Positions 1 to 7,775 of a DNA stretch of 39,525 nucleotides are shown here, piece after piece. The notes under the pieces are model-generated. The model was not told the origin of the DNA. It did not search any database and saw only the letters and a program-made list of their open reading frames with translations. How positions within the stretch are numbered: the stretch's first letter is position 1; each line of letters starts with the position of its first letter. Both the position numbers and the translations under genes were made by a program. Origin of the DNA: Methylophaga sp. Lineage in GTDB: Bacteria > Pseudomonadota > Gammaproteobacteria > Nitrosococcales > Methylophagaceae. Where the stretch lies: positions 1 through 39,525 of the forward strand of contig DRHW01000017.1 in assembly GCA_011053005.1 (NCBI GenBank). Reading direction: 5' to 3'.

Positions 1-126
1 ATGATCACTGACAAATACTTAGTCAGCAGTGATGCATTTAGGTTGTACTTGAGTGACGTACTATGTTTAGAGGTCGCAGGCTGGATAAAAGAACAAGAAC
101 AAATAAAAGTACCTGCTACCGCTTAA
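1..126 (+). CDS. Short open frame at the window edge, possibly the 3' end of a gene
   Basis: The frame is open from the first base, which happens to be an ATG, to a TAA at 124-126, giving 41 residues that end in KVPATA. No ribosome binding site can be judged because the window starts here, so this may be the tail of a longer gene on the left. I recognise no family. The following 100 bases up to the convergent HTH-PAS gene hold no clear terminator. Confidence 0.25.
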   Translation: MITDKYLVSSDAFRLYLSDVLCLEVAGWIKEQEQIKVPATA

Positions 127-229
127 ATAGCCGTCATATGCTTATTATTCATTGATGCAAGGGTAATATGTACTCATTGGACAACTATAATAGGCGTTTG
201 TCTTTATGTAACGGAGTTAATTATCTCGG

Positions 230-1624
230 TTAGTTGGAAAGAAAAATGAAACCAACAGTAGCTGTCTCATTTTGCTGGTGATGGTTATGCACAAAATACA
301 TATTAAATATTTCTGCTGATTTTTTATCATTTATATTTTTAAGTGCACCAAATAGTTGAAAAGCGGCAACCTGAGTATCTTTAGTAGCCTCGACCTGCTC
401 ATTAATGGCCAAGGTAGTTGCAGCATCAAATAAATTATTAATAGAAAACCCCATGAGATCTGTTGGCGTTTTCTGTAAATATTCTGCCAGTCGATTATTT
501 ATCTTAAGAATAGTATTGTCTTGGCTAAAAGAAACGATACCGAACAGTGATTGAACGAAAATCGCATCCCATTGACTGAGACTTTGTTGAAGTGATTTCT
601 CTGTTTTCTTGAAATCAGTTATGTCTTGATTAACCTCGATAGCCCCAATAATTCGGTTATCGTTATCAAATAGGGGTGTTGCGTGCATCAGTATCGTACG
701 TTTTTCACCATCGAATGCTTCAATGTTAACAACTTCAGGCGAACTAGTTTCACCATGACTCACAGCACGTGCTAAGGTCCAACCTTCGGCGCCGACTTCT
801 TCGCCTGTATTTTCCCACCGACCCTTGTATTGACCATAATCTTTCAATTGAACATATTTAGCGCCACCCCAAATACGCTCTACTTCTGGGTTTGCAAGGC
901 ATATTTTGCTTGTTTCATCTGCTGCCCATAAACCTACGGGGACTGTCTCGATGATTTTACGCATCATGTATTCACTACGTTCTAAAGCATTTTCAATCTT
1001 TTTACGATTGGTGATCTCTGCTGATACAGCAATAATTTTTACTGGACGGTGTAATAGATCAAATATTAACTTTCCTCTAGATTCAAACCAACGTGTTTCA
1101 TTACCATCTTGTTTGTATACAAAATCCCATTGATAAGGTTCATGTTTAGAGAAAAGATCTACTAGTTCTTCTATCGATAATTCACTAAAAGGAAGAAAGG
1201 TTAAGCGAAATTGATCGGGTGTTTGATTAAATACGGTTTGTGCATTGTCTGAATAGTCTAATTTGTCTGTTAAAACATTCCATTCCCAATGAACAACGCC
1301 AGCTATTTCTAACGCCGTCTTCATTCGTATTTCACTATCCATAATCTGGCTGAGATATTCACGTCTGGTATCGCTGACAGCATTATTGTCAGACATCGAC
1401 TCTTGCAAGCTTGAAATAGCTTCATTGCCATAGCGTAGCCATACCCAATTCACATCTAAATAATCAGCGAGTGTTCTTAGATTGTCATATTCAATTTCGC
1501 CACCTCGTGTCCATCGATTTACAGATGGCACTGATGTTCCTGCAGCAGTTGCCACTTGAGATTGTGTTAGACCTTTTTGTTTTAATAAGTCTTTTAACCG
1601 ATCACCGAAACCATTTTTGAGCAT
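230..1624 (-). CDS. XRE-type HTH transcriptional regulator with three PAS-like sensor domains
   Basis: A 464-aa one-component regulator is predicted. Residues about 6-62 form a Cro/CI (XRE) helix-turn-helix, with the turn around TQSQVATAAGTSVPSVNRW. The rest is sensory: PAS-like segments at about 100-205 (ending in a PAC-like EITNRKK), 218-335 (ending in VNQDITDFKKTEK) and 345-464. No histidine kinase, GGDEF, EAL or AAA module is present, so the HTH is the only visible output. There is no signal peptide or membrane span, which suggests a cytoplasmic sensor of a small ligand, redox state or light. The gene diverges from the cupin/secreted protein/porin cassette across a 270-bp gap, the usual layout for a dedicated local regulator. 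An AAAAGG ribosome site precedes the ATG. The ligand is unknown, and control of the cassette is inferred from position only. Confidence 0.85.
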   Translation of the reverse strand: MLKNGFGDRLKDLLKQKGLTQSQVATAAGTSVPSVNRWTRGGEIEYDNLRTLADYLDVNWVWLRYGNEAISSLQESMSDNNAVSDTRREYLSQIMDSEIRMKTALEIAGVVHWEWNVLTDKLDYSDNAQTVFNQTPDQFRLTFLPFSELSIEELVDLFSKHEPYQWDFVYKQDGNETRWFESRGKLIFDLLHRPVKIIAVSAEITNRKKIENALERSEYMMRKIIETVPVGLWAADETSKICLANPEVERIWGGAKYVQLKDYGQYKGRWENTGEEVGAEGWTLARAVSHGETSSPEVVNIEAFDGEKRTILMHATPLFDNDNRIIGAIEVNQDITDFKKTEKSLQQSLSQWDAIFVQSLFGIVSFSQDNTILKINNRLAEYLQKTPTDLMGFSINNLFDAATTLAINEQVEATKDTQVAAFQLFGALKNINDKKSAEIFNMYFVHNHHQQNETATVGFIFLSN

Positions 1625-1811
1625 AAATTTGACCTTTTAAGTGCGCAAAGCACGACTTTAATACAAGACTCACTATTTAATATTGTTAGTCATATTAGCA
1701 CAGAAGCTAGGTATTCCATTGAGATGAGATTTCAAACATACTTAACAGGTAATAAATTACTTGACGGTTAATTTTCGTGAGGATATAACTGTTGTTGAAT
1801 TCTAATGAACT

Positions 1812-1850
1812 AATGTTTCCCTTGAGTAAACATTCATAAAGATCATAAGT
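1812..1850 (+). promoter_or_regulatory. Candidate promoter and operator of the cupin-porin cassette
   Basis: In the 270-bp divergent gap, AATGTTT (1812-1818) and AAACATT (1828-1834) form a perfect 7-bp inverted repeat with a 9-nt centre. The centre contains TTGAGT (1822-1827), a fair -35 box, followed after 17 nt by a weak -10, ATAAGT (1845-1850). A repressor on the inverted repeat would cover the -35. A second small inverted repeat, GTGC-gcaaa-GCAC, at 1641-1653 lies close to the regulator's own start. The cupin ribosome site GGAG (1883-1886) is 8 nt from its ATG. The promoter call is weak; the inverted repeat is directly visible. Confidence 0.4.
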
Positions 1851-1894
1851 CTTCTATAGAGCAAGATTAATTATTTATATTTGGAGTATTTATT

Positions 1895-2335
1895 ATGAAA
1901 AAAACGCATTTTATTGGTGGCTTACTTATAGCTGCAACAATAATTTTTGCTACGACAGTTTTTGCCCATGGTGTTGAAGTACCTGTTGGAAGTAAAAATT
2001 TAAAAATCTTTAAACATGCACAAGAAATGCCAATTGCATCTATGAATGAACCTGGTGTTAATGCATATTTCCAAGATATTGTTGGTTCAGGTGACCCTAA
2101 AGCACCAATTTCATGTGGCCTATTCAAAATAGAAAAAGGTAACCCGCTTGTTTATACCTACGATTATGACGATACAAAAATTATTCTAGATGGCCATATT
2201 TATTTTTCTGATGGTACACAGAAAGTTAAAGGTGAAAAAGGTGATGTGATGTATTTCCCTAAAGGTTCAACAATCACTTTTTCTACCGATGATTCAGGAC
2301 TTGCTTACGCCTGTGGTCAACGTAAATTGTTCTGA
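1895..2335 (+). CDS. Exported single-domain cupin protein
   Basis: This 146-aa protein has a Sec signal peptide (KK, hydrophobic core, likely cut after VFA near residue 24). The mature part is one small beta-barrel of the RmlC-like cupin type: GHIYFSDG (first cupin motif), GEKGDVMYFPKGSTITF (second motif, G-D-x-x-x-x-P-x-G). The layout resembles EutQ/cupin_3 proteins. The first motif keeps one histidine but lacks the usual HxH plus glutamate, so an ordinary metal-enzyme site is doubtful and a ligand-binding role is equally possible. It is the first gene of a cassette with a secreted protein and an outer-membrane protein. The GGAG ribosome site supports the start. The biochemical role is unknown. 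Confidence 0.8.
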   Translation: MKKTHFIGGLLIAATIIFATTVFAHGVEVPVGSKNLKIFKHAQEMPIASMNEPGVNAYFQDIVGSGDPKAPISCGLFKIEKGNPLVYTYDYDDTKIILDGHIYFSDGTQKVKGEKGDVMYFPKGSTITFSTDDSGLAYACGQRKLF

Positions 2336-2356
2336 TACTGAGAGTTAACTTAGTGA

Positions 2357-2388
2357 AATAGACGCCAGGATAGGTATTGGCGTCTATT
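2357..2388 (+). repeat. Strong 11-bp intercistronic hairpin without a U-tract
   Basis: AATAGACGCCA (2357-2367) and TGGCGTCTATT (2378-2388) are perfect reverse complements separated by 10 nt. The hairpin sits between the cupin stop and the AAGGAG ribosome site of the 514-aa gene. No T-run follows, so it does not look like an intrinsic terminator. It could be an mRNA stability or processing element that sets different levels for the cupin and the downstream genes. Confidence 0.7.
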
Positions 2389-2411
2389 CATAAGAAGGAG
2401 AGATAGAGAAA

Positions 2412-3956
2412 ATGAAAATAAAATCATTAGCTCATTTAATTACATTAAGTATTCCATTAGCTTTTTCTGCATCTATTCAAGCAGATCAAAACTTAACTGA
2501 TCTTACACAAGGCGATCCATTTTTTTATACTAGTGATCAATACATCAAAGCAGATAGTCCGCAAAGAGAGTTACTCGGAATAGGTCGACCAAATAAAACG
2601 CATTCGCAAATTCCACATTTGCCCGTTTATTTCGGATATATGAATACGAATTCAACTTATCGGTTTGTAAATATAGTTGAACAAGTATTTACAATGATTG
2701 GTGAAGGCAAGCATGGTCTATGGCGTGTGCAAGAAAATGGGACTGTTCGTGAGTATTTAAAAGCAGGAGCAAAAGGCTTAGCTCCAGGTGCTGATTTAAC
2801 AGCTAAAGCATCACAAAATATTATTGCAGAAAATTATAGTTCTTTTTTGCCGAATGAAAGTTGGTCAGGTTATAAATATCCTGATCAGAAGCTTAATGAA
2901 GCAGGAAAACTTAATTTTATTGACTTACCGATCACTCATCAGAAATACAAAGGTAAATACACCAAACATCAACCTGTTGATTTGCCTAGTTGGTATTGCA
3001 CAATGTCTGGTAATGATTACCCTTACGCACAGCAATCGATCAATTTCGCATTTGCCCAAAAAGCGAGTAACCAAGTTGGTCCGTTAGGTCAACGGGCAGG
3101 ATTAGACATTAAAGAAAATTACCGTAATGTCCTTCGTATAAATCCAATGGAAGATGCACGTACTTGGGTTAATGTTGCCAACAAACAGGGTGACAAGATC
3201 AATGTGAAATGGGAAGCCGTAGATACCCAACAAACAAATGCTGAATATTATCTTGTAGAACGACCATTCTTTAATAAACCTTATTTATTTGTTATGGCTG
3301 TTTATGACAATAAGGATAATAACGATCAGCATTATATTCGTCCTTATGGTGCATATTACGATGCAATTAAGAATCAAGGTTATGATCTAAAAACTACGGT
3401 AACGACGCAACCCCGCTTTCACTTAGAAAAGGGCGGCGAAGCTAAAGCAGTCGGTTTGCCAGTTTATGGCGTACATCATCCTAATCGAGCGATATATGGC
3501 GGCGGCGGCGCTTGTCCATTAAAAGGTGGAGATTGGGGAAGATATCCAGATACTAGTGGTGGATCTGGTTGGCCAACTCAGTATGAAGAAGTAACGCCAC
3601 TATGCGACTCAGTTTTGCTTGATATTAAATTTACCACCAACTTAGATGGTCGTGATTGGAATGATCCCAATAAATACCTAGCAAATGCTGGTGTTGGCAC
3701 GAAAGAAGTGACCTATAAGGTACAACCAGGCACCTATGGTGAATTTACTGATCCGTACAATACGGAACGTGGTGTTAAAAATGAACAAAGCGAATATGTA
3801 CCGAAAGAATTAACGATAAGTTTTCCTACGGTCAATGAACCGGTTTCGTATGAAACACCACCCAATCTAGATTTAACAGGAATGATGATTCCTTCAGAAT
3901 CAACTTCATGCCGTCCTATTATCGAAGCATCACTTAAGAAGGGAATCACAAAATGA
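2412..3956 (+). CDS. Secreted protein of unknown family
   Basis: A 514-aa protein with a clear Sec signal peptide (MKIKS start, hydrophobic core, likely cut after IQA at residue 24) and no later membrane span, so it is periplasmic, outer-membrane associated or secreted. I do not recognise a domain. Visible features are four cysteines (about 196, 368, 398 and 500), enough for two disulfides; a glycine-rich stretch GGGGACPLKGGDWG at 363-376; and many aromatic and Asp/Asn residues, as in beta-rich exported proteins. There is no lipobox. An excellent AAGGAG site (2395-2400) supports the start. It overlaps the porin gene by 4 bp (ATGA), so the two are probably translationally coupled and may work at the outer membrane together. 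No function is assigned. Confidence 0.8.
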   Translation: MKIKSLAHLITLSIPLAFSASIQADQNLTDLTQGDPFFYTSDQYIKADSPQRELLGIGRPNKTHSQIPHLPVYFGYMNTNSTYRFVNIVEQVFTMIGEGKHGLWRVQENGTVREYLKAGAKGLAPGADLTAKASQNIIAENYSSFLPNESWSGYKYPDQKLNEAGKLNFIDLPITHQKYKGKYTKHQPVDLPSWYCTMSGNDYPYAQQSINFAFAQKASNQVGPLGQRAGLDIKENYRNVLRINPMEDARTWVNVANKQGDKINVKWEAVDTQQTNAEYYLVERPFFNKPYLFVMAVYDNKDNNDQHYIRPYGAYYDAIKNQGYDLKTTVTTQPRFHLEKGGEAKAVGLPVYGVHHPNRAIYGGGGACPLKGGDWGRYPDTSGGSGWPTQYEEVTPLCDSVLLDIKFTTNLDGRDWNDPNKYLANAGVGTKEVTYKVQPGTYGEFTDPYNTERGVKNEQSEYVPKELTISFPTVNEPVSYETPPNLDLTGMMIPSESTSCRPIIEASLKKGITK

Positions 3957-4810
3957 ATTTAAAAATAACACTATTAAAATCTTTGCCCGTTGCCTTAGCA
4001 ATGACTATGGTTAACCCAGTTTTGGCTGATGTCGAAGTAGAAACCGGTCCAGCAGAAACTGGCCCAGCTAAAGCTGCAAAAGAATCTATGCAATTTACTG
4101 AATACTTAGATCGAGACGAGGTCTTAGGTGGTAAATTCAGCACTTGGGTAGAGTTTGCTTCTGATTACGTGTTTCGTGGTGAATCAGAAACCAATGATGG
4201 CAAAATACCATCTCTTAAAGCCGCTATAACTTGGACACATTCTAGCGGTATTTATTTAGGTTATTATGCTGCTAATAACCTGTTCCCTGGTGATGATTCT
4301 GAGGGTAACAATCCTAAGATCAACGCTATTTATGGCCCATATGTAGGTTATGCTACAAAAGATATTGCCGGCACGGGCATTAATTACAACGGGATGCTTT
4401 TCCAGTACATTTATCCTGGGGATAGTGATTCCAACTACTTGGAAATGTTTAACTACGCTGATAAACAATTTGGTGCAGTCAATATTAAACTAGAATATTC
4501 ACCGACTATCACTGATTGGTTTGGCGTCGAAGGTGTTCAATCACATAATTTTGCCATTCACCCAAGTATTGCGTTGCCTTATGATTTTGTCTTGTCGGGT
4601 AGCATTGGTCGTCAAATGTTTGAAAGTCAATATGATGCTGATTGGACACATTGGAATGTAGGTGTTAGTCGTAATGTATTTGGTTTTAATGTCGATGTGC
4701 GTTACCACGACACAAATATCAAAGTTGGTAAAAATGATTTCTACGGTTTTGAATCTAACAATCAAATCGTTGATAGTCGTGTAGTATTTGGCGTTTCTAA
4801 ATCTTTTTAA
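3953..4810 (+). CDS. TorF-family putative porin (Gcw_chp type)
   Basis: A 285-aa outer-membrane protein. It has a signal peptide cut near VLA/D (residue 25), then a short polar linker rich in E, T and A. From FSTWVEFASDYVFRGESET the pattern is that of the Gcw_chp/TorF family: alternating beta-strands, a YVFRG motif near the first strand, and a C-terminal aromatic residue (VSKSF) as expected for Bam-assembled barrels. In the family these are presumed channels for small solutes, with no general substrate known. It overlaps the preceding secreted-protein gene by 4 bp and is the last gene of the cassette, followed at once by a terminator. A role in moving the substrate or product of the cassette across the outer membrane is inferred. 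Confidence 0.85.
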   Translation: MNLKITLLKSLPVALAMTMVNPVLADVEVETGPAETGPAKAAKESMQFTEYLDRDEVLGGKFSTWVEFASDYVFRGESETNDGKIPSLKAAITWTHSSGIYLGYYAANNLFPGDDSEGNNPKINAIYGPYVGYATKDIAGTGINYNGMLFQYIYPGDSDSNYLEMFNYADKQFGAVNIKLEYSPTITDWFGVEGVQSHNFAIHPSIALPYDFVLSGSIGRQMFESQYDADWTHWNVGVSRNVFGFNVDVRYHDTNIKVGKNDFYGFESNNQIVDSRVVFGVSKSF

Positions 4811-4820
4811 AATTGTGTGC

Positions 4821-4857
4821 CCTCAGTCATTTTTAACGTGGCGACTGAGGTTTTTTT
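4821..4857 (+). terminator. Intrinsic terminator after the porin gene
   Basis: CCTCAGTC (4821-4828) pairs with GACTGAGG (4843-4850) around a 14-nt loop, followed by seven T (4851-4857). It lies 10 nt after the porin stop and closes the cassette. Confidence 0.85.
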
Positions 4858-4879
4858 CAACGTAAAATCCTCTTTTCTC

Positions 4880-4919
4880 CCTTAAGTTGCTCGATTTTGA
4901 GCCTTAAGGCGAGTTTTTT
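4880..4919 (-). terminator. Hairpin at the convergent end of hpnC, probably a bidirectional terminator
   Basis: CCTTAAG (4880-4886) plus GCTC (4889-4892) pair with GAGC (4899-4902) plus CTTAAGG (4903-4909), with a 2-nt bulge and a 6-nt loop. On the + strand six T follow (4914-4919). On the - strand it directly follows the hpnC stop, but only a weak T-run lies beyond it. It probably backs up termination from both sides. Confidence 0.6.
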
Positions 4920-5811
4920 AACGTAACATTAAGTTCGCTTTTTTGCGATAACGCATACAACTGGCACTATTGAGCACAATAAATAAAAGTTGTTTTTTCT
5001 GTAATCGTGGTCGTGTTAATAAATTACTGTCATCTTGCTCAATCAACATCTGGAGTGTTGAAATTCCCCCCAAGCTCATTGCACGAATTTCCCAGCCTAA
5101 ACGACCTTTTACTGACGTACCTAGTAAATAACCGACTTTCATTAAATCTTTAGCGCGTTGATATAACGACTTAAGTAATGGGGCAATATGTTGCGTATCT
5201 GCTTGTAATAAATCCGCTTCTTGTATGTTTTCGCTCACCATCTCATCTTGAGGAATATAAATACGGTCTTGCTCAGTATAATCTTGAATAATGTCTTGGT
5301 AAAAATTGATCAATTGCAATGCAGTGCATATTGCATCAGATTGTTCGAGTTGTTGTTGGTTTGGTTCACCGTTTAAGTGGAGCAACAATCGACCCACAGG
5401 ATTGGCAGAGCGTGTACAGTAATCTAACACTTCTTCAAAATTATAATAGCGGTTTTGAACGACATCTTGTTTGAATGCTGATAATAGATCGTTAAATAAT
5501 GCGATCGGTAAATCGTGCTTATCGATAACATCCGCTAAAGCAATAAATATTGGATCTTTACCAGAGTAACTTTGGTTTTTAATGTCAGTTAATGCTTTGC
5601 TGTAGATCTCTAATTCTTCAAGTCTAGTTTCTTGTGGTGCATCGCCTTCATCGGCAATATCATCTGCAGTACGGGCAAACGCATAAATAACACTGATCGG
5701 AAGTCGTAATTTGGAAGGAAGTAATTTGGACGCTACAGGAAAGTTTTCATAATGATTTTGTGCCATGTTTTGACAAAATTGATAGGCTTTTTGTAACTTA
5801 GTTTGTTTCAT
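4918..5811 (-). CDS. hpnC: Squalene synthase HpnC-like (trans-isoprenyl diphosphate synthase)
   Basis: A 297-aa squalene/phytoene synthase family enzyme. The two Asp-rich motifs that bind the Mg-diphosphate are present: DDIADE at about 50-55 and YQDIIQD at about 171-177, followed by RIYIPQDE. The sequence fits HpnC, which with HpnD and HpnE makes squalene from two farnesyl diphosphates for hopanoids, better than eukaryote-type squalene synthase. HpnD and HpnE are not in this window. The gene is last in an overlapping operon and shares 14 bp with rmuC, so expression is coupled to housekeeping genes. A role in C30 carotenoid synthesis is an alternative, since HpnC/D/E products can feed that route. 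Confidence 0.85.
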   Translation of the reverse strand: MKQTKLQKAYQFCQNMAQNHYENFPVASKLLPSKLRLPISVIYAFARTADDIADEGDAPQETRLEELEIYSKALTDIKNQSYSGKDPIFIALADVIDKHDLPIALFNDLLSAFKQDVVQNRYYNFEEVLDYCTRSANPVGRLLLHLNGEPNQQQLEQSDAICTALQLINFYQDIIQDYTEQDRIYIPQDEMVSENIQEADLLQADTQHIAPLLKSLYQRAKDLMKVGYLLGTSVKGRLGWEIRAMSLGGISTLQMLIEQDDSNLLTRPRLQKKQLLFIVLNSASCMRYRKKANLMLR

Positions 5812-7102
5812 CTTCTTCGCTTTCTTTTAACTTGCGGGTTGGCGTGTTAATGCTTGAAACGGGCGATATTTCTTCTTTAGTGCGAATGCCCATATCGAGA
5901 AATCGTTTTCCACTAGGTAAAACTTGGCGTTCTAGAGAGCCAACGGTTTTATTAAAATGATCGACGCTGCTATTCAGGCTGGCACCTAATTTACTAAGAT
6001 GACCGGTAAATACACTCAAGCGTTTATATAAGGTTTCACCCAATTCACGAATTTCAATGGCATTTTCAGCTAAAGATTGTTGTTTCCAACCATAAGATAC
6101 GGCTCTGAGAAGGGCGATAAAATTAGTCGGACTAGCCAAAATAATATTGTTTTTAATCGTATCTTCTAACAATGAAGGATCTATTTCTAATGCTGCCGAT
6201 AAGAAGTGTTCGCCCGGAATAAACAAAATAACAAATTCTGGTGATTGTGAATATTCAACCCAATAATTTTTGGCGGCTAACTCTTTTGCCCGTTGGCGAA
6301 TGATCTGAGCATGGCGCTTAAGTTCTTTTTTACGCACATCATCATCAGTCGTCTGAATGGCAGATAAATAAGCATCTAACGGTGTTTTGGCATCAACAAT
6401 AATTTCACGATTTTCAGGCAATCGAACAATCATGTCAGGGCGAATACTGCCCGATTCTGTGACGGTATGAGTTTGTTCAAAAAAGTCACAATGAGCGACC
6501 ATGCCACTTAATTCAGCAAGACGACGCAATGTCATTTCGCCCCATTGTCCACGCACCTCTGGTCGACGCAAGGCTTGTACTAAGTTTTGAGTTTCTGACT
6601 GTAAAGCTTGTTGGCCTAATGCCATTTGTGAAATGGTGCTGCTTAAATTACCGTAAGATTCTTTACGTTCTTTTTCAATATCGTGGATTTGTTTGGCTGT
6701 CTGTAACAAGGCATCGTTGATCGGTTTAACCAATTGCTCGATTGCTTGCTCTTTACTGTGTAACTCGGCTTTGGCTTCGCTTTGGTAACGTTTAAGATTT
6801 TCTTCTGCTAACTTAAGAAAGTGTTCATTATTTCTGGTTAAGGCTTCATTGGAAAGTTGGTGAAACGTATTGGCTAGCTGATCGTGTGTTTGATCTAAAA
6901 TGGCATCGAATTGATCATGTGCTTGTTTTTCTAGGCTAAGTCTCATCGTCAATTCAGCATTTTCAGTAGCAAGCTGTTTTATTTTACGAGCACGAAATTG
7001 GTAGGCAATAAAGGCTCCTGCAAAGGCGCTGCTTATCAATAATATGGCGAGGCCATTGTCCTGTTGGGAAAACTGTTGAATAAAATTCAAATTTACAGCC
7101 AT
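5798..7102 (-). CDS. rmuC: DNA recombination protein RmuC homologue
   Basis: A 434-aa RmuC-family protein. An N-terminal membrane segment at about 17-36 is followed by a long coiled coil at about 38-170. The RmuC domain contains RRPEVRGQWGEMTLRRL (near 180-196), RPDMIVRLP and IIVDAKTPLDAYL, the last matching the D-x-K nuclease-like core of the family. In E. coli rmuC mutations affect inversion of short inverted repeats; the biochemistry is not settled. The start overlaps the phosphatase gene by 10 bp and no strong ribosome site is visible, so coupling is likely. Length and motifs are normal. Confidence 0.92.
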   Translation of the reverse strand: MAVNLNFIQQFSQQDNGLAILLISSAFAGAFIAYQFRARKIKQLATENAELTMRLSLEKQAHDQFDAILDQTHDQLANTFHQLSNEALTRNNEHFLKLAEENLKRYQSEAKAELHSKEQAIEQLVKPINDALLQTAKQIHDIEKERKESYGNLSSTISQMALGQQALQSETQNLVQALRRPEVRGQWGEMTLRRLAELSGMVAHCDFFEQTHTVTESGSIRPDMIVRLPENREIIVDAKTPLDAYLSAIQTTDDDVRKKELKRHAQIIRQRAKELAAKNYWVEYSQSPEFVILFIPGEHFLSAALEIDPSLLEDTIKNNIILASPTNFIALLRAVSYGWKQQSLAENAIEIRELGETLYKRLSVFTGHLSKLGASLNSSVDHFNKTVGSLERQVLPSGKRFLDMGIRTKEEISPVSSINTPTRKLKESEEDETN

Positions 7103-7773
7103 TGCAAAATGTCGCGGGGATGATTAATGCTGGTATCTGCCTGCCAATTATCAGGATTATCGTCGCTTGTTATATAACCATAAAGCGCGGCGATGGTTTG
7201 CATATTGGCATTTTTACCGGCTTCAATATCACGTGCCGCATCGCCAATATAAAGGCATTGTTCAGGCTGTTGTTGAATGATTTGACAAGCATGAAACATA
7301 GGAGCGGGGTGAGGCTTGCTGAACGGCGTGGTATCAGCACTTACAATACAACCTGCTCGATGTGTTAAATTTAATTGTGCTAATAAAGGCTCAGTTAAAA
7401 AGGCGGGTTTATTCGTCACCACTCCCCAGGGGATTTTTGCTTTTTCTAACGCAGATAATACTTCTTCCATACCGTCGAATAATGCACTTTCACGGGTAAT
7501 ATTATCTTGATACAGTTTGATGAAGCGTTGTTGCAGAGAAAAGTAATTTTTATGATCTGGCGAAATACCAAACCCTAAAAATAATAAGCCTGGGCTACCG
7601 TTACTGGCGACAGGGCGAATCTCATTATAATCAAGCGGATCTAGACCTTCTTGTGCCAATAATGTATTGAGTGCAAAAGCTAGATCGGGCGCGGTATCAA
7701 CTAAAGTGCCATCAAGATCAAACAAAATAGCAGAAAAAGGTTTGAGCAAAACTGATGCTTGATTGGCTGCCAC
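7093..7773 (-). CDS. mupP: HAD-family phosphatase, probably MupP (N-acetylmuramic acid 6-phosphate phosphatase) or phosphoglycolate phosphatase
   Basis: A haloacid-dehalogenase phosphatase of about 226 aa with FDLDGTLVDT (nucleophile Asp), the VVTNKP motif and GDAARDIEAGKNA. Sequence alone fits Gph or MupP. Gene order (mtnA, mtaD, ubiG, HAD phosphatase) is that of Pseudomonas, where the HAD gene is mupP, acting in muropeptide recycling; I therefore favour MupP without excluding Gph. The frame opens with a TTG at 7797, but this has no ribosome site and overlaps ubiG by 22 bp. A GGAG inside the ubiG end serves a TTG at 7779 or the GTG at 7773 just after the ubiG stop; I give the GTG. The exact start is uncertain. 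Confidence 0.8.
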   Translation of the reverse strand: MAANQASVLLKPFSAILFDLDGTLVDTAPDLAFALNTLLAQEGLDPLDYNEIRPVASNGSPGLLFLGFGISPDHKNYFSLQQRFIKLYQDNITRESALFDGMEEVLSALEKAKIPWGVVTNKPAFLTEPLLAQLNLTHRAGCIVSADTTPFSKPHPAPMFHACQIIQQQPEQCLYIGDAARDIEAGKNANMQTIAALYGYITSDDNPDNWQADTSINHPRDILQWL

Positions 7774-7775
7774 TA

